Shown here in pieces: positions 48,356-60,583 of a DNA stretch of 64,000 bases. Position 1 is the stretch's first letter. Every line of letters begins with the position of its first letter. The stretch comes from Nyssa sinensis (taxonomy: Eukaryota > Streptophyta > Magnoliopsida > Cornales > Nyssaceae). Below the pieces are notes generated by a model that saw only the letters and a program-made list of their open reading frames with translations, made no database searches and had not been told where the DNA came from. Both the position numbers and the translations under genes were made by a program. The DNA lies in assembly GCA_008638375.1 (NCBI GenBank), contig CM018031.1, positions 15,432,415-15,496,414 of the forward strand, written 5' to 3'.

Positions 48356-49066
48356 TGTTAGGAAAAATTATATTTTATCAGAATACTATATTTGAAAAAA
48401 CTTACATCACTTTAATAAATATTATATTATAAAAATAGTTTGAAATAATTTCAGAATCATAGAGAAAAGAATCAGAATTCTCAAAATACTGTAAATACAG
48501 AAATAAAAATTCAATGAAAAAAAATAGAAATTAGAACTTACAGTTTTTTATGAAAATACCAAAAGTAAAACAATGGTGATTGACTAAGGCTAGTGTCTTA
48601 CATTATGTCCTTAAGACAATATCGCCCTTGCACTGGTGCTTTCGAGTTTTCAATGGCGGTTGTCTCCCAGGATATAATGGTCACGCATAATAGATGAAAG
48701 CACTCCAATTTTATGTGCACAACGAACCAAAACTTGTCCTTGAACTCTCTTATATGCAGATTCACAGTATGCATGAACTTAATTCTAAAACTCGTGAAAT
48801 TGAATGAATGATGATGAAGGTAAACTGGGTTTATATAGATGACTTGGGGACTGTTCAAACAGACGCAAACCTAAAGGGTGCATATGTTCATGCGAACAAA
48901 TATAATGCTTCAATTTGAATAACTGCATCCATTGGTGAACAGACGTACCAATTTGAAGGAATGCAACTATTCTTTAAATTCAAAGTGACGCACTTGTTCA
49001 TGGTGACTATTTAATCAAAATTCAAAAATGTAACATTTTAAAAATATAATTTAAATAAATTTTCTC

Positions 49067-49105
<39 letters not shown>

Positions 49106-50436
49106 CAGGTCAAGGCCGAAGCCCAACCCAAGGTAATTGTATATATCCTCTTTAAAAACTTTGTTCCCAACCTATGTGTGACACAAGTTTTTTATAAGCT
49201 TCAAGCTTTGTTACCGTTTTCAAGTGGTGATATTTGAGTCAATTTCTTATTCACTTATTGATAGTTTTGAGCAACCCAATATATATGTTCTTAATTTTCT
49301 CATGGATGAGAACTTATTTCTATGTGGACCAGCTAAAATAATGTATGAGGCCCATTTTAATTTTGGCTCAAAGATGGCCAAAAATTATTGCTCAATAATC
49401 CATTTTTTCAACAATCCCCCACATGAATGAAATTGACTGAAAACAATGCAAATGATATACAGACATTGAGAGTTCATTTGGAAATCTCTTGTATAGAGAA
49501 ATGTAACTTGTGGTCTTGAACCTTTCCTTGTGAAATACTATCGAGGTTATTAGTTGATCAGTGAACATGATGTCTTGAACTGTTCAATCGTTTGTGTAAA
49601 CCAAGACAATAACATTCACACAAAATCTTTCTTTATACAATTGGTTCTCATGATTGTGTTCATTTTTGTCCTGAACAATTCCTAGTTGCATAAGTGTTAT
49701 CAGAGAATTTAGCCTTTATCATTCTTATAGAACCGACCCAGTTCACACTCATATAGGTGATTTCTTATTCAGAGTATTTTGCTATACCCCACTTGTGTTA
49801 ACAAGGTATAAGAATCATTAAAAGTTTAGCTTATCCTGTTCAACGCTGCAAGCATCACTCTTCTTGTCATAGGAATGAGTAAGAGATATTATCTCCATAG
49901 TGATCTCAATGAGTCACACATAATTTGGTTGTCCTTTTAAACCTAGATCTTGAGATCTCTAGTTAGCTAGGTTGGGTTGCCATTATGGCGACTCTTAATG
50001 TATTAGCTTTAAACCCATTCCCCTCGATTTACTTGCTCTTTTATCAAATATTTCATTTAATGGATCTGTTATATTGACTTTTGGCCTTATATACTCGATG
50101 GTCATAATACCATTAGAGAGCAGTTATGACACGATATTATGCTTCAACGTTTAAGACAAGACTTACCGTTTTACATATGATTTTGTGCCCCCCTAATTAC
50201 AAATTGGTTATCATAATGTATACATATTGTGGGCACACATTTTGATCACTTTGGAATATCTTTTAAGAGACGACGAAGCCACTGAGCTTCTTTGTGCAAT
50301 AAATGTGGAGTTTATTGTGAATCTAGCAATGGACTTTGTTTAGAAGATTTCTAAGATATTACATATGATTTCCAAGATAAATTTGAAGTATTTGGTGTTA
50401 GATATCCAATTTTCATCATAATAGTCTTTAAGCATA
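48356..50436 (-). mobile_element. 3' part of a minus-strand Copia element: RNase H end, polypurine tract and LTR
   Basis: The LTR occupies 48356-49413 (TGTT..AACA ends, with a (TA)n tract at 49071-49102). On the minus strand it is preceded by a polypurine tract ATGTGGGGGAT (49424-49414). Further up, from 50436 to about 50020, the minus strand encodes decayed RNase H and connection motifs. These include YYDENWISNTK, then SNGIMTIEYIRPKVNITDPL and SRGMGLKP, the standard tail of Tork-type Copia polyproteins. The element is cut at 50436 by the CACTA transposon and continues at 60587. Confidence 0.85.
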
Positions 50437-50920
50437 CATTATAGGAAAAGCTACTTTTAGCGACACTTACAAGCGTCGTTAATAATTGGAATATGCATCG
50501 CTAACAACATTTAGCGACGCCCACAAGTGCGTCGCTAGCGGCGTCGCTAATATTCGTGTCGCTAATACTATTAGCAACACTCACACTTTTATGCGTGGCT
50601 AATAGTTACCTTTGGCGACGTTCAACCGGTGTCGCTAATAATCACGTAGGGCGTTGCTAATACTATACATAGGGTGCAGTGGGCTTTGCCAATTGGAACC
50701 TTTAGCGACGCACCAATAGTTTACTTTAGCGATGCCCAAATAGTTTCCTTTAGCAATGGTCATAGGACATTGCGAATAGTACGTCTACAGAATTATGTAG
50801 CGAAGCCTTCAGTGCGTCACTAATAGTATATTTTTAGTGATGAATCTAAAGCTTCGCAAAAAACTAATTTTTGGATCTTTTAGCTACGCCTTGCTGTGCG
50901 TCGCTAAAAGTTAATTTTTT
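50437..50920. repeat. Left subterminal repeats of the CACTA element
   Basis: More than a dozen exact or near copies of TAGCGACG and its complement CGTCGCTA occur in both orientations over about 480 bp, often as pairs TTTAGCGACGC..GTGCGTCGCTAA that could pair. In En/Spm-type elements such motifs bind the TNPA protein. That role is by analogy. Confidence 0.8.
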
Positions 50921-51351
50921 TTAAGCCATATTTTGACCAGAATTATTTGTTTTTTTTTTTTTTTGGTTTTATTCTTGTTTAAAACCTGTATCAATCATCC
51001 TGATATACAATAAAATTCAAACATTCTGAAGTAAATATATTTAAAAAAAATGCATTCATATATATATATATATTATACTAATTACTTACAATTATAAAAG
51101 TATAATTTATCAATAAATACAAAAATAAAAAATTGTCTCATAAAATTTAACTACAAATGTCCATGAAAAGAAAAAAACAAATGAGAAAAGTAAGTCCCGA
51201 TGCAGAACAAAAAGATGGCGGTGCACTAATCGCGATCAATCTGAAGTAAAGATCAAATGATATATATTAGAACACTTATTAAATATATATGAACATAGAA
51301 TGTGAATAATTTTTTTTTTTTTTTGCATGTATAAATAGTAAGAACAACATA

Positions 51352-52560
51352 AAGTAGCATAAGTTGCAAACCAGTGATCCGAACTAAGTGTCATAAGTTC
51401 ATGGTAGTATATTTTTTCATTTCTGAGGTGTGTGATGGGGTTTCAGGATAGTTAGGCTGATATCCGGCATTTTGGTCCATTAAAACCCCAAAATGGGTCT
51501 CTTCGTAGCAAAAACTTGCATAAGTTTCAAACCGGTGATTCGAACCGAGTGCCGTAAGTTCGTGCAAGTCTATTTTCTCATCTTTAGGTGTGTGATGGGC
51601 TTTTAGGGTGGTTAGGCCTATATCCGACATTTTAGTCTGTCAAAACTCCAAATTGGACCTTTTTGGAGTAGAAACTTGTAGAAGTTTCAAACCGATGACC
51701 CGAACCGAGTGTCGTAAGTTCGTACAAGTCTATTTTATCATTTTTGAGGTGTTTGATGGGGTTACAGGGTAGTTAGGCCGATAAGCCTTTTTAGAGTAAA
51801 AACTTACAAAAGTTTCAAACCGGTGATCCGAAATGAGTGCCATAAGTTTATGCGAGTCTTCATTATCCTTTCTGAGGTGTGTGATGGGGTTTTGGGGTAG
51901 TTAGGCCGATATTCGGCATTTTGGTATGTCAAAACCCCAAAATGGGCCTTTGTGGAACAGAAACTTGCAAAAGTTTCAAACCGGACATCCAAACAGAGTG
52001 CTGTTAGTTTATGAAAGTATATTTTATCATTTGTGAGGTGTGTGAAGGGGATTTGGGGTCGGTAGGCCGATATCCAGCATTTTGGTCAGTCAAAACCCCA
52101 AAAAAGCATTTTTGGAGTAGAAACTTGCAAAAGTTTCAAACTGGTGATGCAAACCGAGTGTTGTAAGTTTATGCCAGTCTATTTTATCATTTATGAGGTG
52201 TGTGATGGGGTTTTGGGGTTGGTAGGCCGATATCTAGAATTTTGGTCCGTCAAAATCCCAAATTGAACCTTTTTGGAGCAAAAGCTTGCATTAGTTTGAA
52301 GTTGGTGATCCGAACCGAGTGTCGTATTGTGCAAGTCTATTTTATCATTTGTGAGGTGTGTGATGGGATTTTGGGGTCGGTAGGCTGATATCCAACATTT
52401 TGATCCTTCAAAACTCCAAAATGGGCCTTGTTAGAGTGAAAAGTTACATAAGTTTTAAATGGTCATTAGAACCGATGACCGTAAGTTCGTGCAAGTCTAT
52501 TTTTATATTTGAAGTGTGTTATGCCGTTACTAGGTCGTTAGGCCAAAATCTAATTTTTTT
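51352..52560. repeat. Eight-copy tandem array of a 160-bp unit inside the CACTA element
   Basis: Units anchored on CAAACCGGTGATCCGAACCG start at 51367, 51528, 51688, 51816, 51977, 52137, 52298 and 52456. The spacing is 158-161 bp, except one of 128 bp caused by a deletion in the third unit. Each unit carries TGAGGTGTGTGATGGGGTTT, GTAGGCCGATATCCGGCATT and AAAACCCCAAAATGGGCC. No unit holds a long open frame. It lies beyond the 3' end of the TNPA-like gene. The second CACTA copy has the same array at the same place. Confidence 0.9.
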
Positions 52561-52688
52561 TTATGTAACATTTTCTATAAATAATAAATCCACTAAAGTA
52601 ATTAATTATAAAAACTTACCAAAGTTGAACAGAGCCTCTGCTAGCTGAGGACTGTCTACATAAGAGTCTCTAGCTCGGTCTAGTGATC

Positions 52689-54106
52689 CTAGAGCTTTGC
52701 CATCATTTTCTCCAGTTGTGCATTCCGTCTCTCAGCCGCTTTAGCTCCCTGGGTGGCTTCGTGAAACCTAGCATCGCTCTCAATCGTAGAGGACGATGTC
52801 GTCGGCTGCATCCCATTCCCTAAGCCACGCACATATCCGCACCTTCTACACAGAAAAGTCTCCCGTATTTGGTCATCGGTCAGTGGATGCTTCCTCGTAG
52901 GGGTCAGCTGAGCACGTAGTTGGACCATCTCCTCCTATAAAAACATAAATATATGTTACTACTTTTATAACTTTAGATTAGTATTAAATTAGTAATACTG
53001 ATATATTTATATATACACATATAAATAACTTACATAAAGTCGCTGAGCTTCAAGCTTAGTCCAACCCTTCTTGGGGTTGTAGTGCATCCTGTGACCCAAA
53101 TCAATGGGGCTGAGTGGTACACCGGTCTCTTGGTCTCGCTGCAGCAAATAAACAATAGCTTGTGTAGATTAATTTCATGAAAAGATTATACAATAAGAAC
53201 TTGATACATGTATTAACTTACCATCTTATGCCTATACCTAACAAAAGATCGTGATCCACCATACTAGGTCACCTTTTGCTTGCTTCTTCTCTCGCTATTT
53301 TTCTTCCTAAGTTTCTACACTTGGCCAAAACAAAAAAGATAAGTATATAATGACAATGATTTATCATACAACAAAATTAATTTTGACAATTTTTACCTAG
53401 AATGCATTACTAGCGAATCAATCGCATAGTAACATCCAATCTTCCATCGTCACCCCCCTGTAGAGTCTGTCACGAGGCTCTCTACCGGCTGCCATATCCG
53501 ATTCATAGTGCATGTGAAGCCTGTGTGGACAGTCCCTGAAATAGACTCCCAAGTAATGGTCCACTGCCTTCACGACATGAGGCAGGTGGAGATCGATGTC
53601 AAACTTTTCCTGTAAAGCATTTCATTGTCAAAATATTACTTTATTAGATATGTTAAAATTTAGTTGAATACAATAATAAAAGACATACCAGGATATGTGG
53701 ATAAATATCCTGTTGCTCCTCGTCAATGACAAGACTCTAGTCACTAATATGAAGTGGGGCGCGTAGTCGGCAAATGATGCCCACCTTAGTAGTGAACTGT
53801 TGTGCCCACCCACCAACGGGCTTCAGCAAGCCTGGAGGTATCTCAATCCGAAGTCGTGATCCCCCTGCTGCCTCCATCTGAACCTGCAAACTACAGTTCT
53901 TCGACCTATCGCGCACTCGTCTAGAGGCGGTGGCCAAAGCTTTAGAAGAAATAAAATAGAAGCAATTAGTACCATATTTATATAATCATTAATAACAAGG
54001 GGAACTCTGCATACCATCGACGATAAGATTGGTCGACCTGCAGATGAAGAGGAAGGGGTCGATGGTTCTGACTGGCTATGCGTCTGCGTGATCGTGGTCC
54101 AACCAT
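52689..54106 (-). pseudogene. TNPA-like gene of the CACTA element (plant transposase_24 type)
   Basis: Minus-strand fragments, in order. First comes VRDRSKNCSLQ, then IEIPPGLLKPVGGWAQQFTT (53850-53800). The next is EKFDIDLHLPHVVKAVDHYL (53608 downward), with an intron-like TTTACAG before it. Then comes GREPRDRLYRGVTMEDWMLL and, last, KKGWTKLEAQ..MVQLRAQLTPTRKHPLTDDQI, ending in a coiled-coil-like ERRNAQLEKMMAKL. The order and spacing fit the Ptta/En/Spm plant transposase_24 family, which in related elements binds subterminal repeats. Several short introns are likely (for example around 53200 and 53640-53600). A TGA at 53418-53420 replaces a conserved Trp (CDWFAS), so it is broken. The start at 54106 is only the first ATG of the block. 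Confidence 0.7.
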
Positions 54107-54136
54107 ATCTGCAAAAAAAGTTTAAAAATAAAATTC

Positions 54137-54240
54137 CATTACATCACAAAAATGAAAATTCATTACATCATAAAAATGAATACCCATTACATCATAAAAT
54201 TGAATATCCATTACATTATAAAATTGAAAATCCATTACAC
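54137..54240. repeat. 24-bp tandem repeat between the two transposase genes
   Basis: Four units of CATTACATCATAAAAWTGAAWAYC plus a partial fifth, period 24 bp, lying between the TNPD stop (54314) and the TNPA-like start. An open + strand frame through it is a by-product. Confidence 0.85.
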
Positions 54241-54313
54241 TTGATCCTAACATATGTAACACCTATTACTATTATTCATTTGAGTCTGTATCATTATCTG
54301 TTCTTAAAATTCC

Positions 54314-57300
54314 TTAATTCTCAGTATAATACTCTAACAATGTATCATCATCAAAATCACTTTCCTCATCATCATCATCATTAATGAAAGTTGCATCCCT
54401 TGGATCTAACTGTGTGGTATTAGTGACGTCGAAAATTACGACATGATCTAGTTCTACATCAGTTCTATTCAACCGATACAAAGTAACATCTTCTTGATCA
54501 TGGCGAATAACACCATCGTAGGCAGATTAAGACTCTTCTTGTAGTGCCTCATCAATCCTCTCCAAATCTTTATCTTCCTCTTCAACTTTTAGTACATCAT
54601 AAACATTTTTAGACTTTATTTTTTGGACAACATGCCAATCACCTTTGATTTTTGTGTCCTTCAAATAGAAAACTTGTTTTGCTTGAGGTGCCAATACATA
54701 CAGATCATCTTTAAATGTTGTACGTGACGTATCATATTAACACTTATGAAGCGCTTATCAATCTGCATTCTAGTCTTTTTGTTACTTACATCCCACCAAT
54801 CACATTTAAACAGGTACACAGAATGACCGACGCAATCATGTAGTTTTATGATATCTTGTAAAACACCATAGTACTCTACAGTTTGTCCTGCTTCATAATC
54901 TCCCTGAACAAGGGACCCGCTATTCTGTGTTCGCCGGCTGACCTCACATTCTCTCGTGTGAAATCGAACACTATTAACAATTAAACCGGCGTAGCGGGAT
55001 ATCCTTTGATCAGGGCCACATGCCAAGGAATATAATTGATTGTACGCCTTAGTATTTTGTTAGTGGTGTAAGAGCTTCATCTATTAATTCAATACAAGTA
55101 CAAAATTAATTTAATATAAATGCATTAACTAATTCAATTACAATTAATTGAAACCTATTCTTACATGTTCTCCAAACCACTTTGGAAACAAATTTTGTTG
55201 TCTTTGCTCTAGATTAGTATCCCTAACATGTTCTCTTTAAAGCTCAGTCGTATCCTCACTGCATAAGATGAGATATGTTATATGTAACTTACATTTATGT
55301 ACTAGCATAGTATTGCAATGATTTTGATAAACTTACTTCAAATATGGCAATGTCTCATTAGCAGTTGTTGAGCACGGTATAATGGCATTTTTCCAAGTTT
55401 TCAAGATGATATCATTCATATATACGGGCACCTATTAGCCGCACATTCTGATTAAACATCGCAAGGCCAATTCGTTGTTGCTTTGGACATCTATCCGAAT
55501 TTTGATCTTCATGACTAAACCTTGTCTCAATATCTTCAAGATGCATAGAGCAGAAGGTGAGACATTCAGCATCTATGTAAACCTTAGCAATTGACCCTTC
55601 CAATCGTGCTTTGTTACGCACATATGGCTTCAATGTGTGCAACTATCTGTTGTACTAATTAATCAATTATAAATTAAAATAGTTAGGATGGATAGATCAC
55701 ACAATTCTTAAAATTTAATGTATTTTTCTATTAGATACATCCAACGGTATTGGACAGGTCCGCCAATTTTTGCCTCATGAGGCAAATGCACAACTAAGTG
55801 GACCATTACATCAAAGAAAGTTGGGGGGAAAATCTTTTCCAACTTGCAGAAGATCACGACAACGTCCTTTTCGAGCTTTTTCAGTACTCCTAACTTCAAC
55901 GTCTTGGCACTTAATTCTCTAAAGAAGTAACCCAACTCTATCAATGTTGTCGATATGTCATTGATGAGATACCACGTATTGCAACCGGAAGAAGTCATTG
56001 TAAAAGGACATGGCAGTCATGGCTCTTCAATCTAGATATTTTTCCATCTTTAACATTTAGCACACCGAGATATATTCGATGCGTATCCATCTGCGAACTT
56101 CACCGATTTAAACCACTCTTAAATCCTCATTTGCATGTCGGATGATAACGTATAGCATGCAGGAGGCACTATATATTTATCACTGCTACGTATTAGGTGC
56201 AACTCTTTCCGTATTCCTAGCTCCTACAAGTCCAACCGAGCTTTAACAATATCCTTCATCTTCGCTTTAATGTTCATTAAAATTTCCAGTACATTATCAC
56301 ACATGTTCTTCTTGATGTGCATAACATCTAAATTGTGCCTCAACTTAAGGGTCTTCCAGTACGAAAAATAAAAAAATATGCTATTCTTTGTATAATTTAA
56401 CTCTGCATTAGTACACTACCTCTTCTTAGTAGTCAGTATCTTCCTAAACCTCACTGGTTGGATGAGTTCTAATTGCGCCAACACGTCTTTCCCAGACAAC
56501 AATGAAGGTGACAATTTGCGCTCAATTTTTTCATCAAACATATGCTTCTGCTGAGTTCGCCAGCCATATGATGGCGGTAGAAAACGACGATGGCACATGT
56601 AGCATATCTTCTTTCCATTGGACAAATGTAGGGAACATACATCCTTATTGCAAATCGGACATGCCAAATACCCCTTAGTGCTACACCCAGACAAGTTTTC
56701 GTATGCTGGAAAGTCTTTTATGGTCCACAGTAACATTGTATGCAATTGAAATGTTTCATTCTTAAAAACGTCGTATGCCTCTACTCCAACCTCCCACAAT
56801 TCCTTCAACTCGTCTACTAAAGGACGCAAGTACACATCTATTTTATTACCAGGTGATTTCATCCCTAGAATAAGCAACGACATGAAGATAAATGGTTCTT
56901 TCATACATTTTCATGGTGGCAAGTTATACGGCACAAGAAACACCGGCCACATGCTGTAGGCATTACTCATGTTATCGAACGGATTGAAATCGTCTCTAGC
57001 CAACTCAAGTCGCACATTACGCAGCTCATTTGCAAACCATTCATGATTTCTATCAAACTCATCCCACGTTTGAGAATCTACTGGATGCCTATACATACAT
57101 TTTCCTCAGCAATACTTCTCCTTATGCCACTGCATCTCTTCTACTGTCTTCTGAGACATGTACAACCTTTGTAGCCTCGGTTTTAAGGAAAAATATCTCA
57201 ACACCTTGTATGGAAATGTCTTGCTCTTTCCTTCATTTAGCTTGTACCTGGGTTCATGGCACACTATACATTCCATAATTGTTCAGTCTCCTTCTAAAAT

Positions 57301-57968
57301 AACATGCAATCATTTTTGCAAGCATGTATGAGAATATACCCGAAGCCTAAATCTCTTAATATTCATTTCGCCTCATAATATGATTTCGGAAGGGTCTCCC
57401 CAGTAGGAAGTGCTTCTTTAATCAATTCAATGACCATATTAAATGATTTGTTATTCCATCAATTGATGGTCTTAATATGAAGGAGTTTCACGAGAAACTC
57501 TAGTTTCGAAAACTTATCACAACCAGGATATAACAGTTGCCTTACTTCCCTCAACAATGACTCAGACACTTCCGATTGTTCTGTGTCACTCATGTGACTA
57601 TGAACTCCAATTGTGGCCCCCTACAAGTCTGTCAGTATTTGTGGCAAGCCTTTCTAACCAACCCCAACATTATCACTTAAGTCATTATCGTCGTTTTCTT
57701 CTTCATCCTTAACTACCACTCGTACGTCACGATGTTTCCCATGAAATTCTCAACATGTATACCTCTTGTCCATCTCGTGTAGGAGTAGGTGCTCTTTGGC
57801 CTCATCTATGTGCATATAATCGCTATTATTGCACCTCTTACATGGACATCTTATCCTATTTCTCCCATTTGTATATGTACGAGCAAACTCAATAAAATCT
57901 TTGATCTCCTTCACATACCTTGCTAAATGCTTGCCTCTCAAGTCCATCCAACTCTTATCCATTTTCAT
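54314..57968 (-). pseudogene. TNPD-like CACTA transposase (transposase_21 type)
   Basis: Minus-strand fragments in the order of plant CACTA TNPD proteins. A transposase-associated domain opens it (MDKSWMDLRGKHLARYV, then IRCPCKRCNN, start codon 57962 or 57968). Linker pieces follow (EALPTGETLPKSYYEAK, HACKNDCMLF). The transposase_21 catalytic region comes next: FNPFDNMSNAYSMWPVFLVP, EPFIFMSLLILG, STKGYLACPIC, HNLDVMHIKKN. After it are a DUF4218-like block (GPVQYRWMYLIEKY, then MHTLKPYVRNKARLEGSIA) and a DUF4216-like block (ACGPDQRISRYAGLIVNSVR, TQNSGSLVQ, KCDWWDV), and an acidic tail ending at TAA 54314. A TGA at 56911-56913 replaces the Trp of the NLPPW motif, and other stops and frameshifts occur (57100-57700, 56000-56400). 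Non-functional as read. Confidence 0.85.
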
Positions 57969-57979
57969 ATGCCTAGTAC

Positions 57980-60120
57980 AAGTAAAAAATGTTGCTCATT
58001 ATAAATATGAAACATGAATCCTAGCACCTCTAACATCCAATCAAAGGGTAAGGTGGTCTTATCCCATTCGTGAATGCACAATCTACATTGCAATCAGTAG
58101 CAAATCAAATGCTTGATTCCACTTGGACAAATTTTTGGCAGCATCTCCCCACGGTTCTCCAAGTATACGAGATAGACGTTACTACGCCTAAATATATACC
58201 TAAAGAACAGTAGAAGATCGTGTTGAAATTTTTTCATAGTGGAATATTCAAGCATACACTATTAATTGCAATGCAGATTTATGCATTCCCAAACTGTCTT
58301 ACTCTGGACAATTCAATAATCAATTTTCATACACACGAGCCCAATCGCAAATAAATTTCGAGACAAGATTCATATGTGGTGAAAATAACTCCCGCACGAG
58401 GCTAGACTTACATGAATACAATTGCATAATTGGTTTTTTAATCATTTAATTATAAAAGGGAATCAACCCTAATTTATGCTTGTAATTTCTTAGAGAAAAG
58501 GGTAATTATATTCCAATGTCAAAACAAAATTACTAATAGCATACACTATCGAGTCAGCAGGTTTGACAGTATTCAATCACATTGATGTGATATTAAGCCA
58601 CTATAATACTATCAAGTAAACATATAATTATATATCACAAGCACAACATTACTCAGAGCCACTAATATTTCCAAAAATCATTTTTAATGATCATTTTGAT
58701 CCATATAACCATTAAGAACCGTATATGTAGAAATCATTCTCTTGATATGTTTATTCCTTTTTCTTTTTTGTTATTAGAGAAATGAAAAAACTATTCCTTA
58801 TTCATAGGTTTGTGAAGGCAATTATCATTATAAATCATGATGTAATGTGTGTTATACTTGCATTATTCCATATCTCAAAGTATCTACAAATTATGTGAGC
58901 TTTTGAAAGGGGAAAAAAAGCTATTGTTGTCAAAATGAACTTCCATTGTATCTATAGGATGTTCAGAAAAATTCTTAGTCTAGCATAAAGAGCACTTTGT
59001 AGTAGAAGCTAGGCAAGAATGCTCACTAGCAACTAGCTAAAAACTTTGGTTCAATATATGAATTAATTGTAGATGATGAGCAGTGTCAAATAGGAGGCAT
59101 ATATGCATTCAGTGGAAAAAAAACAAAGAGGGAAGGTAAAATCTGGAGAGAAAGTAACTCAAAGAGAGAGAGAAGAGATAAAAATATATTAAAATATAAA
59201 ATAAAAACTCATTTTGGCCATCATTGTTGGAGTGAATGTATAGTGCTAAGAGTCATATAGGCATAAACATTGTAGTGGGAGGCAAATGAATTTTTTACCT
59301 TAAAAAATGCCGCCCTTTCTTGGAAATTTTCAAACAAGAGTTATTAATGTAGGCATAAACATATTAACATTTAACCTTGGACAGTTTAATTGAACCTAAA
59401 AGGGAGTAATTAATCAAACATAATCACAAGATTGACATTATCTTCAAAATAAGAGGATTTTTTTTTATCATTTTTTCACATGATCACAAAAGAGTAAAGT
59501 GTCACATTTTAAACCACCATGGGTAAAAGTGAAATCTACCCAGATTAAGACAGCCATTATATGTGAAAAAGCTCCAAATCAGATAAATTAGAGGCCTAAG
59601 TCATTTTGGACAGTTGATGTCAAAAACTTCTCCAAATGGGGAGTCAAGATTGATATCCTAGGTAAATTTGATAGAAATGGCCTGACTTACCCAAGAATAG
59701 AGAGAGAGAGAGAGAGAGAGGGGGGAGAGAGAGAGAGAGAGAAAGTACAAAATGTCTTTAGCTTGATCTGCCTAAACAGAAGTGGGTCATATCTAAAGGG
59801 CCTCAACCATCTATTTTTTATTTTTTTGCAAAAGAATCAATAATTTATTCATTTTATACAGAAACAAAATAAAATAGACCACTTACCAGCCAACCAAAGC
59901 CCACAAACTTGACAAATTTAAGCAGAGGGAAGAAAAGGCAGTTTTGATGACTTTTCAAAGTAAAATAAGAGGGAAAGAGAAAGGTACCTCAATACAAGAA
60001 AGGTAGCGGTGCGTGCGGCAAACGGGTGGCGGTAGGAAGCAGAGGAGTGGCGAACAGGTGGCGGTAGAAGCAGAGGTGCGGTGAACGGGTGGCAGCAGAA
60101 GCAATGGTAAGGTTCTAGGA

Positions 60121-60181
<61 letters not shown>

Positions 60182-60225
60182 GAGATCGTGCATTCAAACT
60201 TCAGATTTAGGAATTTAATCAGACT
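57980..60225. other. Upstream (promoter-side) DNA of the CACTA transposase gene
   Basis: No gene. The stretch contains (GA)n tracts at 59700-59743 and 60124-60185. An imperfect repeat of about 30 bp (AACGGGTGGCGGTAGGAAGC and variants) appears three times at about 60018-60104. The transposase would be transcribed away from the right terminus, so this is its leader and promoter region. Confidence 0.5.
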
Positions 60226-60583
60226 ATTAGCGACGCAGAGGGGGCGTCGCCAATAGTCCCAGTGTGTGTCGCTAAAGGTATTTGACTAAAACGTTACCCT
60301 TTTCAAATTTTTTTATATATAAAAAAGAGTATTGGCGACGCATAATTACGCGTCGCTAAGATTATGTAACTATTGTCAACGCTCAAGCGTGCGTCGTGAA
60401 AGGTTTCACACTATTAGAGACGATCACGTGCGTCACTAAAAATTTCTAAGCATCACCAATATGTTCCTACACGTGCCAATTCGCATTTTTTACACTCTTT
60501 AGCGACACCCATGTTGTGTGTCGCTAATACACACTATTAGCGGTGATTTGCGTGCGCCGCTAATAGTAGGTTTTCTTGTAGTG
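60225..60583. repeat. Right subterminal repeats and terminal inverted repeat of the CACTA element
   Basis: Inverted copies of TAGCGACGC, GGCGTCGCCAATAG, GCGTCGCTAAG and TTAGCGACACCC lead into the right terminus CTTGTAGTG. They match the left subterminal region. Confidence 0.8.

Larger units (their letters stand above)
50437..60583 (-). mobile_element. CACTA (En/Spm) DNA transposon, 10147 bp
   Basis: Termini are CATTATAGGAAAAG at the left and CACTACAAGAAAACC (reverse complement) at the right, so the left CACTA end has mutated to CATTA. Both ends have subterminal TAGCGACGC repeats. Genes run on the minus strand: a TNPD-like transposase (57968 to 54314), then a TNPA-like gene (54106 to 52689), then the 160-bp array. 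The 3-bp flanks are ATA (434-436) and ACA (584-586), a target duplication with one change. Removing the element and one duplication restores the Copia reading frame (NSVVLKDYYDENW), which independently fixes both ends. Both transposase genes contain stops, so the copy is not autonomous as read. Confidence 0.92.

Noticed and set aside
54004..54106. Precise exon-intron model for the 5' end of the TNPA-like gene
   Set aside because: A GT at 54014 and an AG at 53940 exist, but the upstream phase does not give a stop-free frame, so the exon was not called.
59918..60197. Open frames with long Ser-Leu repeats
   Set aside because: Translation of a (GA)n microsatellite in the CACTA element.
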